Assembly (NCBI RefSeq): GCF_001613165.1
Contig: NZ_BDBV01000047.1
Span: forward strand, 1-64,000
From: Nocardia mexicana NBRC 108244
GTDB taxonomy: Bacteria > Actinomycetota > Actinomycetes > Mycobacteriales > Mycobacteriaceae
DNA: 64,000 nt
Direction: 5' to 3'
The translations under genes and the position numbers were made by a program. Positions 19,234-27,171 of the stretch are shown one piece after another. Positions within the stretch are counted from its first letter, which is position 1. Each line of letters begins with the position of its first letter. The notes under the pieces were generated by a model. That model ran no database searches and had not been told where the DNA came from. It worked only from the letters and a program-made list of their open reading frames with translations.

Positions 19234-19875
19234 GTGACCGCTCGTTTGCCTCGCAACCCGCGTTCCGACGCCCAGGACAACCACGACCGCATCCTCGACG
19301 CGGCCCACGCGGTGTTCGTCGCCGATGGCCTTGACGTGCCGATCCGGGAGATCGCTCGACGTGCCGAGGTCGGACCCGCGACCGTCTACCGCCATTTCCC
19401 GACCAAGGAGCGGTTGGTCGCCGGCGTGTTCACCGAACAGCTGCGTGCATGGCGATCCAGCATCGATGAAGGGCTCGCCAACCCTGATCCCTGGAACGGC
19501 TTCTGCGTCGCGGTCGAAAAGCTCTGTCAGCTGCAAGCACGCGACCGTGGCTTCACCGCGGCCGTCAAGTCCACCTTCCCGCACGCGATGGACTTCGCTG
19601 CACTTCGCACTTCCTCGCCGACCGCCGCGGCCGAACTGATCCACCGCGCCAAGGAAGCCGGCCGCCTGCGCCCCGACATCGTCCTGGACGACCTCACCCT
19701 CATGATCATGGCCAACAACGGCATCCACGCGCGTACATCAACCGCACGACTCGCGGGCTCCCGGCGGTTCGCCGCACTCATGATCCGATCCTTCCAAGCC
19801 TCACCGCTACCGTCAGCGCCTCAACCGCCTACCGCGGAGCATCTCAGCGCGAGCGCGTCACGAAAGTGTGCCTGA
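19234..19875 (+). CDS. TetR-family regulator
   Basis: 213 residues. Helix-turn-helix at residues about 18-60 (DVPIREIARRAEVGPATVYR). GTGs at 19225 and 19234 are possible; neither has a ribosome site, so a leaderless transcript is plausible. Divergent from the TIGR00027 methyltransferase gene, its likely target. Confidence 0.88.
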   Translation: MTARLPRNPRSDAQDNHDRILDAAHAVFVADGLDVPIREIARRAEVGPATVYRHFPTKERLVAGVFTEQLRAWRSSIDEGLANPDPWNGFCVAVEKLCQLQARDRGFTAAVKSTFPHAMDFAALRTSSPTAAAELIHRAKEAGRLRPDIVLDDLTLMIMANNGIHARTSTARLAGSRRFAALMIRSFQASPLPSAPQPPTAEHLSASASRKCA

Positions 19876-19907
19876 TCCAAGATCGGCCCGGAGTTGACAG
19901 TGCTCCC

Positions 19908-20012
19908 GTCATCCCGGCGTGCTGGGCTCTTCGTCGTCCGGGTGTGCTGTGCCTCCCGGCGTGCTGTGCCGCTTGTTTCCCGGCATGCTTTTGGCCGGGA
20001 TCCGCACCGGAC
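19908..20012. repeat. Clustered REP-like half-sites
   Basis: Several tandem, degenerate left arms of the REP-like palindrome (CATCCCGGCGTGCT, CTCCCGGCGTGCTGTGCC, CCCGGCATGCTTTTGGCCGG) occur in a row in the 189-bp gap between a TetR gene and a convergent methyltransferase gene. No complete palindrome is formed, unlike the copy at 7653. Confidence 0.65.
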
Positions 20013-20064
20013 GGGCCGGGTCAGCCATAGCTCTCGGCCGAATGCTGGGACTGCCGTTGTGTTC

Positions 20065-20652
20065 TCAGTGCAAGCGTTTGGCTCGCAGAACGGTGTCGTG
20101 GGTGTGATGTGAGGCGGAGGTAGTTCGTTTGCGGGTTTCGTTGATTTGGATCGACCAGTTGTTGTCGAGGAGGTCGGCGATGTCCGAGGGCTGGTAGTAG
20201 TCGGCGAGATCGATGCCGTGGGTGTCCTCGGGAGTCAGTCCGGCGAGGTCGTGGCCGACGAACAGGAAGGTGCCCGCCGGGGTGACGGCGTCGAGCAGGC
20301 CGCGCAGGGCGGCGTGGTCGGGTAGGCGGCGCAGCGGGAAGTAGTGGGCGGACACGAGATCGAACGCGTCGGCCGGGGGCGGCGTGACGTTCAGGTCTGC
20401 CCGTGCCCATGCGATGCGGCCGGAGCGGTCCGCCGCCGCGGCGCGCTGTAGTGCGGTGGATGCGATGTCGACGGCGGTGACCTGCCAGCCGCACTCGGCG
20501 AGCCACACCGCGTCCGCGCCTTCGCCGCATCCCACGTCGAGCGCCTGACCCGGCGGCACTCCGGCGATCTCGGTGACGAGCACTCCGTTCGGGTTGCCGC
20601 TGAAAAGCCGGCCACGGCTGCGGTACCGGGTGTCCCAGAAGTCGGCGTCCAT
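20065..20652 (-). CDS. Class I SAM-dependent methyltransferase
   Basis: 195 residues. ALDVGCGEGADAVWLAECGW is motif I with the GxGxG-like loop, and VTAVDIASTALQRA carries the acidic residue that binds the ribose. The family (Methyltransf_11/25-like, tellurite-resistance-TehB type) acts on small molecules. The ATG at 20652 is 6 bp beyond GAGGAG; a second ATG at 20658 touches that site and is less likely. Divergent from the XRE-cupin gene, a probable regulator. Confidence 0.87.
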   Translation of the reverse strand: MDADFWDTRYRSRGRLFSGNPNGVLVTEIAGVPPGQALDVGCGEGADAVWLAECGWQVTAVDIASTALQRAAAADRSGRIAWARADLNVTPPPADAFDLVSAHYFPLRRLPDHAALRGLLDAVTPAGTFLFVGHDLAGLTPEDTHGIDLADYYQPSDIADLLDNNWSIQINETRKRTTSASHHTHDTVLRAKRLH

Positions 20653-20755
20653 GGGCATCTCCTCGTCGTGGGGTCGAGCCACCACTGTGGCCGCATCCAT
20701 GACAAAGCGACAAAGAACTTTGCCGAATGAGCAAACTCGTCGGCATAGTGAGGGC

Positions 20756-20830
20756 ATGAGCGAGCGCAGGGTGGATGCAGCCGAGTTATCGCTCGTGGTG
20801 GAGCCGAGCGTCGGCGAGGCGGAGGCATGA
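20756..20830 (+). CDS. Leader ORF 1 (24 codons) of a tandem duplication
   Basis: ATGAGCGAGCGCAGG... encodes MSERRVDAAELSLVVEPS plus six residues and ends in an ATGA overlap with leader ORF 2. The DNA unit (about 71 bp) is repeated at 20827-20906. Each unit ends GAGGCGGAGGC, which supplies a ribosome site for the next frame. Whether the peptide itself matters is unknown. Confidence 0.4.
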   Translation: MSERRVDAAELSLVVEPSVGEAEA

Positions 20831-20910
20831 GCAAGCGCAGCGAGCGGACGGTGGATGCAGCCGAGTTATCGCTCGTGGTGGAGCCGAGCGTCAGCGAGGC
20901 GGAGGCATGA
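20827..20910 (+). CDS. Leader ORF 2 (27 codons) of a tandem duplication
   Basis: A second copy with a 9-bp insertion (MSKRSERTVDAAELSLVV...) that ends in an ATGA overlap with the XRE-cupin start at 20907. Three consecutive ATGA-coupled frames in a row imply that ribosomes may pass from the leaders into the regulator gene. Confidence 0.4.
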   Translation: MSKRSERTVDAAELSLVVEPSVSEAEA

Positions 20911-21491
20911 GCGATGAGTTCGATGCAGTGCTGGCCGCGGTCGGGCCTCGTCTGCGCGACTTTCGCCGCCGCGGCGCGATCACGCTGACCGCGCTGTCGG
21001 AGCGGACCGGGATTCCGGTCAGCACGCTGTCGCGGCTCGAGTCCGGACAGCGCAAGCCCAGCCTGGACATGCTGCTGCAGCTGGCCAAGGCCCATCGGGT
21101 GCCGATCGACGAACTCGTCGGCGCCCCGGCTACCGGCGATCCCCGGGTGTATCCGCAGCCGTTCACCCGCAACGGCATGACCGTCGTCCCGCTGACCCGC
21201 AATCCCGGCGGGCTGCAGGTGTTCAAGCAGATCGTGCCCGCGGGCCCGGCCGATCTCGTTCCCGATCCCCGTTCGCACGAGGGCTACCACTGGCTCTACG
21301 TCCTCAACGGCCGCCTCCGCGTCGTCCTCGGCGACCAGGATCTCGTGCTGGCGGCGGGTGAGGTCGCCGAATTCGACACGCACCTCCCACACTGGTTCGG
21401 CAACGCCGACACCCGCCCCGTCGAGTTCCTGAGCATCCTCGGCCCCCAGGGCGAGCGCTTCCACATCCGAGCCCGTTACCGCCCCGAATGA
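20907..21491 (+). CDS. XRE-family regulator with C-terminal cupin domain
   Basis: 194 residues. Helix-turn-helix at residues about 10-65 (ITLTALSERTGIPVSTLSRL) and a small cupin at 115-190 (EGYHWLYVLNGRLRVVLGDQ, HLPHWFGN) that senses a small ligand. GGAGGC lies directly before the ATG. The divergent methyltransferase gene is the likely target. Confidence 0.9.
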   Translation: MSDEFDAVLAAVGPRLRDFRRRGAITLTALSERTGIPVSTLSRLESGQRKPSLDMLLQLAKAHRVPIDELVGAPATGDPRVYPQPFTRNGMTVVPLTRNPGGLQVFKQIVPAGPADLVPDPRSHEGYHWLYVLNGRLRVVLGDQDLVLAAGEVAEFDTHLPHWFGNADTRPVEFLSILGPQGERFHIRARYRPE

Positions 21492-21579
21492 CGTGACCGC
21501 TGCGCATCGAGCGAAATCCGTTGATGATCGGCAATCGAGGTAGTTACGCTGGGCCGTTCGAAAGTCGGTGAGGGGCGGA

Positions 21580-21861
21580 ATGGACGAGGACAGGTTCGAG
21601 GCCGTCGCCCGGACGCTTCGGGCGTCGCAGGCGGGCGGCACGCGGCCCGTGGAGCTGGCCCGGATGGCCAAAGACGAACTCGGGGAAGACTTTCGGGCCA
21701 TCAACGTCGTCAAGGTGTTCCGGGATGCCTTCGAGATCCCGCTGCCTGTCCTGAAATCCGCAACCTGCTGGCAAGGATTCGCATTGGCGCCCGACGACAC
21801 CGCGTTGTCGGACGACGAGTTCGACCGGTTGCTGGAGCCGTGGCTGGGCCCGGAACGGTGA
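21580..21861 (+). CDS. Hypothetical small protein
   Basis: 93 residues, acidic and helical (RFEAVARTLRASQAGGTRPV, KVFRDAFEIPLPVL). The ATG at 21580 follows GAGGGGCGG. Similar hypothetical proteins occur in actinobacteria, but I know no function. No membrane segment. Confidence 0.65.
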   Translation: MDEDRFEAVARTLRASQAGGTRPVELARMAKDELGEDFRAINVVKVFRDAFEIPLPVLKSATCWQGFALAPDDTALSDDEFDRLLEPWLGPER

Positions 21862-21941
21862 CGGCGGTCCGGTGGCTGTAGGTTCGGAACGGGTCGTCCT
21901 TGTCGCCGGGTGAGCAGCGGAAGCCAATTAGCATGGCGCCC

Positions 21942-22379
21942 ATGAGCGACGAGTGCGTGTTCTGCGGCATCCTGTCCGGCAGTCTTCCCAGCGTGAGGAT
22001 CGCGGAAGACGACCAGACGTACGCGTTCATGGATATCAACCCCGCTACGGACGGTCACCTGCTCGTCATTCCCAAACGGCACAGTCGAGACCTGCTGGAC
22101 ATCCCGGCCGACGATCTGACAGCGGTAACCCTTGCGGCGCAACGGATTGCCGGATTCGTGGTCAGCGAGCTCGGGGCCGATGGGGTGAACCTGCTCAACT
22201 GCTGTGGCGCCGACGCGTGGCAGACGGTTTTTCACTTCCACCTGCACGTGATTCCGCGGTACATCGATACATCCAAGGATCGGCTGGTACTGCCTTGGCA
22301 GCCGGGCATTCGAGGCGAGATGAACACGATCGCGTCTCTGGGTGAGCGGCTCGCCGCGGCATGCGCGGGTATGGACTGA
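21942..22379 (+). CDS. HIT-family nucleotide hydrolase
   Basis: 145 residues. C5 and C8 begin the CVFCGIL zinc motif, and H98-F-H100-L-H102 is the histidine triad, whose middle or last His is the nucleophile. Members hydrolyse AMP-lysine, Ap4A or related nucleotide conjugates. An alternative ATG three codons upstream (21933) exists; neither has a strong ribosome site. Independent of neighbours as far as the sequence shows. Confidence 0.93.
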   Translation: MSDECVFCGILSGSLPSVRIAEDDQTYAFMDINPATDGHLLVIPKRHSRDLLDIPADDLTAVTLAAQRIAGFVVSELGADGVNLLNCCGADAWQTVFHFHLHVIPRYIDTSKDRLVLPWQPGIRGEMNTIASLGERLAAACAGMD

Positions 22380-22421
22380 TATCGGCGGCCGGGTAATAGT
22401 TTCGAGGCCGAGTGGGGGCGC

Positions 22422-23027
22422 TCAGATCCAGCGGTTGTATTCGGGGCGGGCCAGTTCGCACCAGAGGATGGTGCGGCCGCGGTTGGTGTGTTGGCCGCAG
22501 CGGACGCTGATGTTCTCGATGCGTGGGCTGATGAGGTTGCCGGATTCGGTTGTGATGTGGGCGTTTTCGGGGGAGTCGTGGAGTTCGACGATGAGGCGGG
22601 TGGCGGAGGCCGCGCGGAGGCGGAGGGTCATGCGGGTGGGGTAGGGGAGCTGCCGGGTCTCGATGACGGCGACGAAGGCCTTGGTGAGGTCGTGCACCGC
22701 GCGGTCGGCGTCGACCATGACGTCGGCCCAGAGCCAGCGGGTGAGGGTGTTGCGGAGGAACATTCCCGCGATGGGGATGGCAGTCCACTGCGCCGACAGG
22801 TCGATGCGATCCGTCCCGGCGCCCGGCAGGGTGCCCGGCGGCGGGAGGCCCCGGCTGCTTCCGGCCCGAGTGGCTATGTGTGTGGCGACTTTCGTGAGTT
22901 GTCTTGCCAGGAACGTCATTTCGCCATCGCTGAGCGCCAGGGTCACCGCGTCGAGATCGGTGCCCGCACAGGCTCCGACCCTGCGGATCTCATCGAGCAG
23001 GTCGGTGTCGCGGGCCGGGTCGCTCAT
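22422..23027 (-). CDS. Degenerate RsbW-like ATP-binding protein of a WhiJ-type locus
   Basis: 201 residues. The C-terminal half (MTLRLRAASATRLIVELHDS, ENISVRCGQHTNRGRTILWC) resembles the GHKL ATPase/anti-sigma fold paired with WhiJ-like regulators in Streptomyces and Nocardia, but the classical N- and G-box residues are weak, so ATP binding is doubtful. The ATG at 23027 follows GCAGGAG. It is divergent from the XRE-DUF397 pair, the usual layout of such loci. Confidence 0.6.
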   Translation of the reverse strand: MSDPARDTDLLDEIRRVGACAGTDLDAVTLALSDGEMTFLARQLTKVATHIATRAGSSRGLPPPGTLPGAGTDRIDLSAQWTAIPIAGMFLRNTLTRWLWADVMVDADRAVHDLTKAFVAVIETRQLPYPTRMTLRLRAASATRLIVELHDSPENAHITTESGNLISPRIENISVRCGQHTNRGRTILWCELARPEYNRWI

Positions 23028-23109
23028 ATCCTGCTCCTGCTCGATCGAGTCTTGTTGTGAATACGGGTATCCGAACGTCGCGCGAGTCTCGCGGGCGGCA
23101 TAGGCATGG

Positions 23110-23211
23110 TCAGTCCTTCTGCCCCAACATCTTTCGAAACCGCCTCGGATCGAATCCATGGGCAGTTGTGGAATATTCGGTGCGGGGCATAGCTATTGCG
23201 GGGTCAACCAC
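23110..23211 (-). CDS. 33-residue small ORF with a strong ribosome site
   Basis: A GTG at 23211 lies 5 bp after CGGAGG and opens a 33-codon frame ending RRFRKMLGQKD, basic and possibly a real peptide. It precedes the RsbW-like gene by 82 bp on the same strand. No family recognised. The rest of 23028-23488 has no other gene. Confidence 0.35.
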   Translation of the reverse strand: MVDPAIAMPRTEYSTTAHGFDPRRFRKMLGQKD

Positions 23212-23420
23212 GAGAACCTCCGAAAACTGTACGGCTGCGCTATTTTGGTTTACCCGGCGATCGAGGACGTGTTTCATGAATCCATGCCACCCCTGTGGGA
23301 TGGCAACGGAGCCAGGAAGTTTGGTCGACCCGATCGCCGGGCACATGGCCAGTAAACACCGAATTGCGTTATGATCGAAGTGCTCCGGGGAGTTTCCAGG
23401 GAAGAAAAATCACTCCGAAT

Positions 23421-23447
23421 AGTCTGACCTGTTCCATCCAGTCTGAC
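23421..23447. promoter_or_regulatory. Direct repeat before the XRE/DUF5753 gene
   Basis: AGTCTGAC occurs at 23421-23428 and again at 23440-23447, 19 bp apart, 40-70 bp before the GTG start. Candidate binding site for the regulator itself or a promoter element. Confidence 0.35.
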
Positions 23448-23488
23448 ATGGCGCTGAGCCAAGCTAACGAAAGGCGGGTGGCCGTCTC

Positions 23489-24373
23489 GTGCCGACCGAA
23501 TCGAACAACACGACATTGCCGCGCCGCGTGCTCGGTCGACGCCTGCGCGAGATGCGAGAGGCGCGGCAGCTGAGCCGCGCCCGCGCCGCCCAGCAGTGCG
23601 AGATGGGCTCGCAAACGTTGTGGCGCTTGGAGTCCGGACGCAGCAGTGAGGTCAAGAAGATGGTCGTCAATGCCCTGTGCGATCTGTACGGGGCTGATGA
23701 TGAGGAGCGTCGCGTGCTGTTGTGGTTGGCGCAGGAGTCGCGGAAAGAAGGGTGGTGGCAGTCTTATACCGATGCGATCATCCCTGAATTCGAAATGTAC
23801 GTCGGGCTCGAACAAGCTGCCTGCCACATAGTCTCCTGGCAGTCGACAACGTTGCCGGGTCTCCTGCAGACACCTGACTATCGTCGCGCTATGTGGAGGG
23901 TGTCCGCCGTACTGGGTGGGTCCGTTGATATCGACCGCGAAATCGACCTCATCGCGAAGCGTCAAACCCGCCTTCAGGATACCGGTCACTTCACATTCGA
24001 TGTACTGCTGAGTGAATGTGTGGTGCGGCAACGCATTGGCAGTGATGAAGTCATGGTGCGCCAGCTGGAGAGGCTGATCGAGGTCGGATCTTTGCCGAAC
24101 ATATCGATTCGGATAGTACCTTTCAGCGCGCCGAACCACCTCGGATTGATAACGAAAGACTTTGTGTACATGGAGTTTCCGGGTCAGTTGAACCCGGCGC
24201 TCAATGAGTCGCCGGTGGTCTACGTGGAGGGCTTCACCGGCGCGCTGTACCTGGACAAGGTGGAAGAGGTTGACCAGTATCGAGCGGGCTGTGCCGACAT
24301 CCAGAGGGTAGCGTTGAGCGAACAGGACAGTTTGAGTCTTGTTCGGGCGATTGTGGAGGAGTACGAGGCGTGA
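23489..24373 (+). CDS. XRE regulator with DUF5753 (WhiJ-like)
   Basis: 294 residues. Helix-turn-helix at residues about 14-65 (REARQLSRARAAQQCEMGSQ) followed by the DUF5753 domain, with its signature WQSTTLPGLLQTPDYRRAMW and FPGQLNPALNESPVVYVE. WhiJ-like proteins control development and secondary metabolism in streptomycetes together with the DUF397 partner. The GTG at 23489 follows AAGGCGGG. It overlaps the DUF397 gene by GTGA. Confidence 0.92.
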   Translation: MPTESNNTTLPRRVLGRRLREMREARQLSRARAAQQCEMGSQTLWRLESGRSSEVKKMVVNALCDLYGADDEERRVLLWLAQESRKEGWWQSYTDAIIPEFEMYVGLEQAACHIVSWQSTTLPGLLQTPDYRRAMWRVSAVLGGSVDIDREIDLIAKRQTRLQDTGHFTFDVLLSECVVRQRIGSDEVMVRQLERLIEVGSLPNISIRIVPFSAPNHLGLITKDFVYMEFPGQLNPALNESPVVYVEGFTGALYLDKVEEVDQYRAGCADIQRVALSEQDSLSLVRAIVEEYEA

Positions 24374-24576
24374 ACGTTGACCTGTCCGGTGCTCAATGGT
24401 TCAAGAGCACCCGTAGCGCCAGCGGCAAGGACTGTGTCGAGGTTGCGCATTTGGACGGCGGCATGGTTGGCGTTCGGGACTCCAAGAACCCGACCGGACC
24501 GGCGCTCGTCTATGACGCCGCCGAGTGGGATGCGTTCACTCGAGGGCTTGCGAACGGTCAATTCGACCTTCGCTGA
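24370..24576 (+). CDS. DUF397 small protein
   Basis: 68 residues with the family sequence SGAQWFKSTRSASGKDCVEV ... GVRDSKNPTGPALVY. DUF397 proteins occur almost only beside DUF5753 regulators and are thought to modulate them. GTGA overlap with the regulator stop indicates coupling. Confidence 0.94.
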   Translation: MNVDLSGAQWFKSTRSASGKDCVEVAHLDGGMVGVRDSKNPTGPALVYDAAEWDAFTRGLANGQFDLR

Positions 24577-24598
24577 AGTGTTTTGGGGTTGCCTCGGG

Positions 24599-25522
24599 TC
24601 AGTGTTCGGTGATTGCCGCGCGGACCGCGGGCACGACTTCGTCCGTCCAGAGGCGCAGGGATGTCTCGTCGTGGCTGGCGCCGGGGCGGATCAGGTAGTT
24701 GAACCCGGTAGCGCCGCCTTCGAGTACGGCGAAGGTGAGCTCGTCCACCCACTGGTCCACGCCGCCGCCGACCCAGCGGCCCTCGGCGTCGCGGGTCTGC
24801 GCCGACGGCCTCGGATCCCGGGTGATGGACCCCGCCACCAGGTAGACGGTGCCGATGTCGGTCGGCTTTCGCCCCGCCGAAACCGCCGCTTCCTCGATGA
24901 CAGGTCGTGCCGAGGCCACCAGTGTGCTTCGCCAGTCGGCGGCGTGGGGCGGGATCCAGCCGTCCGCGTGGCGTCCGGTGACGGCGAGACCCTTCGGGCC
25001 GCCCACGCCGACCCAGATCGGCGGCGTGGGTGACGGGGTCGGCATCAGGTCGGTGACCTGGTAGAACTCGCCGTCGAAGGTGACCGGCTCGCCGCCGTCG
25101 GTGAGCGCTCGCACGACGATGATCGCCTCCTCCAGGGCGCGAATGCGCGCACCGGGCGAGAGGCGGGGGATACCGAGCGGGTCGACTTCCGCCGGTGCCC
25201 CGTTCGCTCCGAGTACGAGGATGGTCCGGTCGCCGGAGTGCGCGGACAGTCCGGCGATGGTCCGGGCGAGCATGGGCGCGGGGCGGCTGAACAGGTTCGT
25301 GCAGATCACCCCGCCGCTGATCGTGCGGGTTGCGCCCAGCACGAACCCCAGCGTGGCGTACGCGTCGACACGATCGGCGGCAGTGGGGTGGTCGCTGAGG
25401 CTGAAGAAGTCGAGACCGGCCTGGTCGGCGTTGCGGGCGTGCCGGTGCATGTCCTGCACCTGGTGATATCCGTTCTCCAGCCCGAGGCCGAACAGGACTT
25501 CGCGGTGGTGACTGGTGGACAT
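24599..25522 (-). CDS. LLM-class (luciferase-like) flavin-dependent oxidoreductase
   Basis: 307 residues. A bacterial-luciferase TIM barrel: FFSLSDHPT near residue 38, SGGVICTNLFSRPAPMLA, and GARIRALEEAIIVVRAL. Many actinobacterial members use F420, others FMN; the sequence alone does not settle which. The ATG at 25522 is preceded by a perfect GGAGGAG. Divergent from a TetR gene with twin operators between. Confidence 0.9.
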   Translation of the reverse strand: MSTSHHREVLFGLGLENGYHQVQDMHRHARNADQAGLDFFSLSDHPTAADRVDAYATLGFVLGATRTISGGVICTNLFSRPAPMLARTIAGLSAHSGDRTILVLGANGAPAEVDPLGIPRLSPGARIRALEEAIIVVRALTDGGEPVTFDGEFYQVTDLMPTPSPTPPIWVGVGGPKGLAVTGRHADGWIPPHAADWRSTLVASARPVIEEAAVSAGRKPTDIGTVYLVAGSITRDPRPSAQTRDAEGRWVGGGVDQWVDELTFAVLEGGATGFNYLIRPGASHDETSLRLWTDEVVPAVRAAITEH

Positions 25523-25587
25523 TGGTTCTCCTCCGGAATAGAGGTCGAATCGGTGCCGGGTGCTCACACGTCCGACCATAGAACAGC

Positions 25588-25616
25588 GTTCGTAACGAAC
25601 ATTGTTCGTGACGAAC
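25588..25616. promoter_or_regulatory. Twin palindromic TetR operators
   Basis: GTTCGTAACGAAC (25588-25600) and GTTCGTGACGAAC (25604-25616) are near-identical 13-bp palindromes 16 bp apart in the gap between the oxidoreductase and TetR genes. Both genes are expected to be repressed from here. Confidence 0.85.
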
Positions 25617-25690
25617 AGAGTACGCTTGGGCAGAGTCGATCACCAGACCGGCCGCTGTTCGCCACGTCACGCACAGGAGCTCCACCACCG

Positions 25691-26386
25691 ATGAACCCCA
25701 CAAGCCGCCGGCGCTCGACCCGTGACCGTCCTGCCAAGGCGCCGCTGAGCGAGGAGGTAGTCGTCGACGCAGCCCTGGCACTGCTGCAGTCCGAGGGCCT
25801 GCGGGCGGTCACGATGCGGAAGGTCGCGGCCACCCTGGATACAGGACCTTCCTCGCTCTACGTCTATGTCTCCGGGCGCGAGGGGCTGATTCAGGCAATG
25901 CAACAGCGCGTCTTCGCCACCGTCGACCTCGAGCCGCCGGACCCCGCGCGGTGGCGCGAGCAATTGCACGCCCTGCTCGAACGCGTCCGGCGAGCGCTGG
26001 TCGCGCATCCCGGAATCGCCACGACGCTCCTGGCCGAGGCGCCGGCCACCGACGCGAGCCTGCAGTTGGTCGAGAATCAGCTGGGAATCCTGCTCGCCGG
26101 CGGGCTCGCACCCCAGGAATCCGCCTGGGCCACCGACATTTTCGCGACCCTGGTGACCCACGCCGCCGTCGAGGCCGATATGCGGCGCACCGACAGCCGC
26201 GAACAAGGCGACGGGAGCTACGAAACTTTCACCGGCCTCCCGAGTGACCGGTTCCCGCTCCTCACCACATACGCCACCGAACTCGTCACCGGCGATGTCG
26301 ACCAGCGCTTCCGTGTCGCCGTCGACGTCGTCATCGACGGCCTGCTCGCCGGCGGCACGACGCGTGCCAATGACGACGAAGTATGA
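25691..26386 (+). CDS. TetR-family repressor (TetR_C-type)
   Basis: 231 residues. Helix-turn-helix at residues about 22-66 (RAVTMRKVAATLDTGPSSLY, then VYVSGREGLI), the DTGPSSLYVY recognition helix being like Tn10 TetR, with a matching C-terminal domain. The ATG at 25691 is 11 bp after AGGAG. Likely autoregulator and repressor of the luciferase-like gene. Confidence 0.9.
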   Translation: MNPTSRRRSTRDRPAKAPLSEEVVVDAALALLQSEGLRAVTMRKVAATLDTGPSSLYVYVSGREGLIQAMQQRVFATVDLEPPDPARWREQLHALLERVRRALVAHPGIATTLLAEAPATDASLQLVENQLGILLAGGLAPQESAWATDIFATLVTHAAVEADMRRTDSREQGDGSYETFTGLPSDRFPLLTTYATELVTGDVDQRFRVAVDVVIDGLLAGGTTRANDDEV

Positions 26387-26398
26387 GGTCCCCGCAGT

Positions 26399-27025
26399 TC
26401 AGCGGGCGGTTCGCTCCCGGATTCCGCTGAGTACCGCGTCCAGCATGCGATCGAATTCGGTCTGGGAGCCGAAGTCGGCCATCAGGGGTGCGAGGGTGGC
26501 CATGGTCGGGTGTTCGGTGGGGTCGATTGTGTGTGCGGTGGCCGGATTGCCGTTGAGGACCGCCAGTAGGTAGCCGTTGAGGAAGCCGAACAGTGTCAGC
26601 GGCGCGTCCGCGACCACGCGGTCGGGCAGGTTGGCCGCGCGCATCGCGGTGACCAGGTGTTCCAGCGCGGTGAGGGCCACGGGGGAGTTCTGCGGGCGTG
26701 TGGCCAGCAAGGGGAATGCCTCGGGGTGCCGGTAGGCCATCGCGCGATAGCTGTGCGCGGTCGAGCGGGCGATCTCCTCCCAGTCGCCGGGGGTGTCCTC
26801 CAGATCGGCCGCCATCTCGGTGAGTACCGCCTCCGTAACCGCGTCCAGCAGTGCCGTCTTGCCCTTGACGTGGTTGTAGATCGACATCGGGTCGATGCCG
26901 AGTTCGTCTGCCAGGCGGCGCATTCCGAACCGTTCGAGGCCGTCGCGGTCGACGAGTGCCACGGCCGCGGCCGCGATTCGCTCGCGGGTCAGGCCCGCGG
27001 AGGTGCCCTGTGTGCGCCTGGCCAC
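26399..27025 (-). CDS. TetR-family repressor (TetR_C-type)
   Basis: 208 residues. Helix-turn-helix at about 15-58 (RFGMRRLADELGIDPMSIYN, HVKGKTALLDAV). The GTG at 27025 follows GGGAGCG. Divergent from the carboxylesterase gene; two palindromes occupy the gap. Convergent with the preceding TetR gene, 12 bp apart, but not closely similar outside the DNA-binding domain. Confidence 0.9.
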   Translation of the reverse strand: MARRTQGTSAGLTRERIAAAAVALVDRDGLERFGMRRLADELGIDPMSIYNHVKGKTALLDAVTEAVLTEMAADLEDTPGDWEEIARSTAHSYRAMAYRHPEAFPLLATRPQNSPVALTALEHLVTAMRAANLPDRVVADAPLTLFGFLNGYLLAVLNGNPATAHTIDPTEHPTMATLAPLMADFGSQTEFDRMLDAVLSGIRERTAR

Positions 27026-27045
27026 TATCGCTCCCTTTCCTTGTC

Positions 27046-27097
27046 AAACCTACACCGTAGGATATACCTTCGGCTGTGAAACCTACGGCGTAGGTTT
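27046..27097. promoter_or_regulatory. Twin palindromic operators (AAACCTAC-N3-GTAGG)
   Basis: Site 2, AAACCTACGGCGTAGGTTT at 27079-27097, is a perfect 8-bp-arm palindrome; site 1, AAACCTACACCGTAGGATA at 27046-27064, is a degenerate copy 33 bp away. They lie between the TetR and carboxylesterase starts. Confidence 0.85.
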
Positions 27098-27171
27098 GGT
27101 GTGGAAGTCTTCGGTCATGGGCCGTCCGAAGTCAGCGCTGAAAGCCGTCGTTCGATGGAGGAGTCCGAAAG

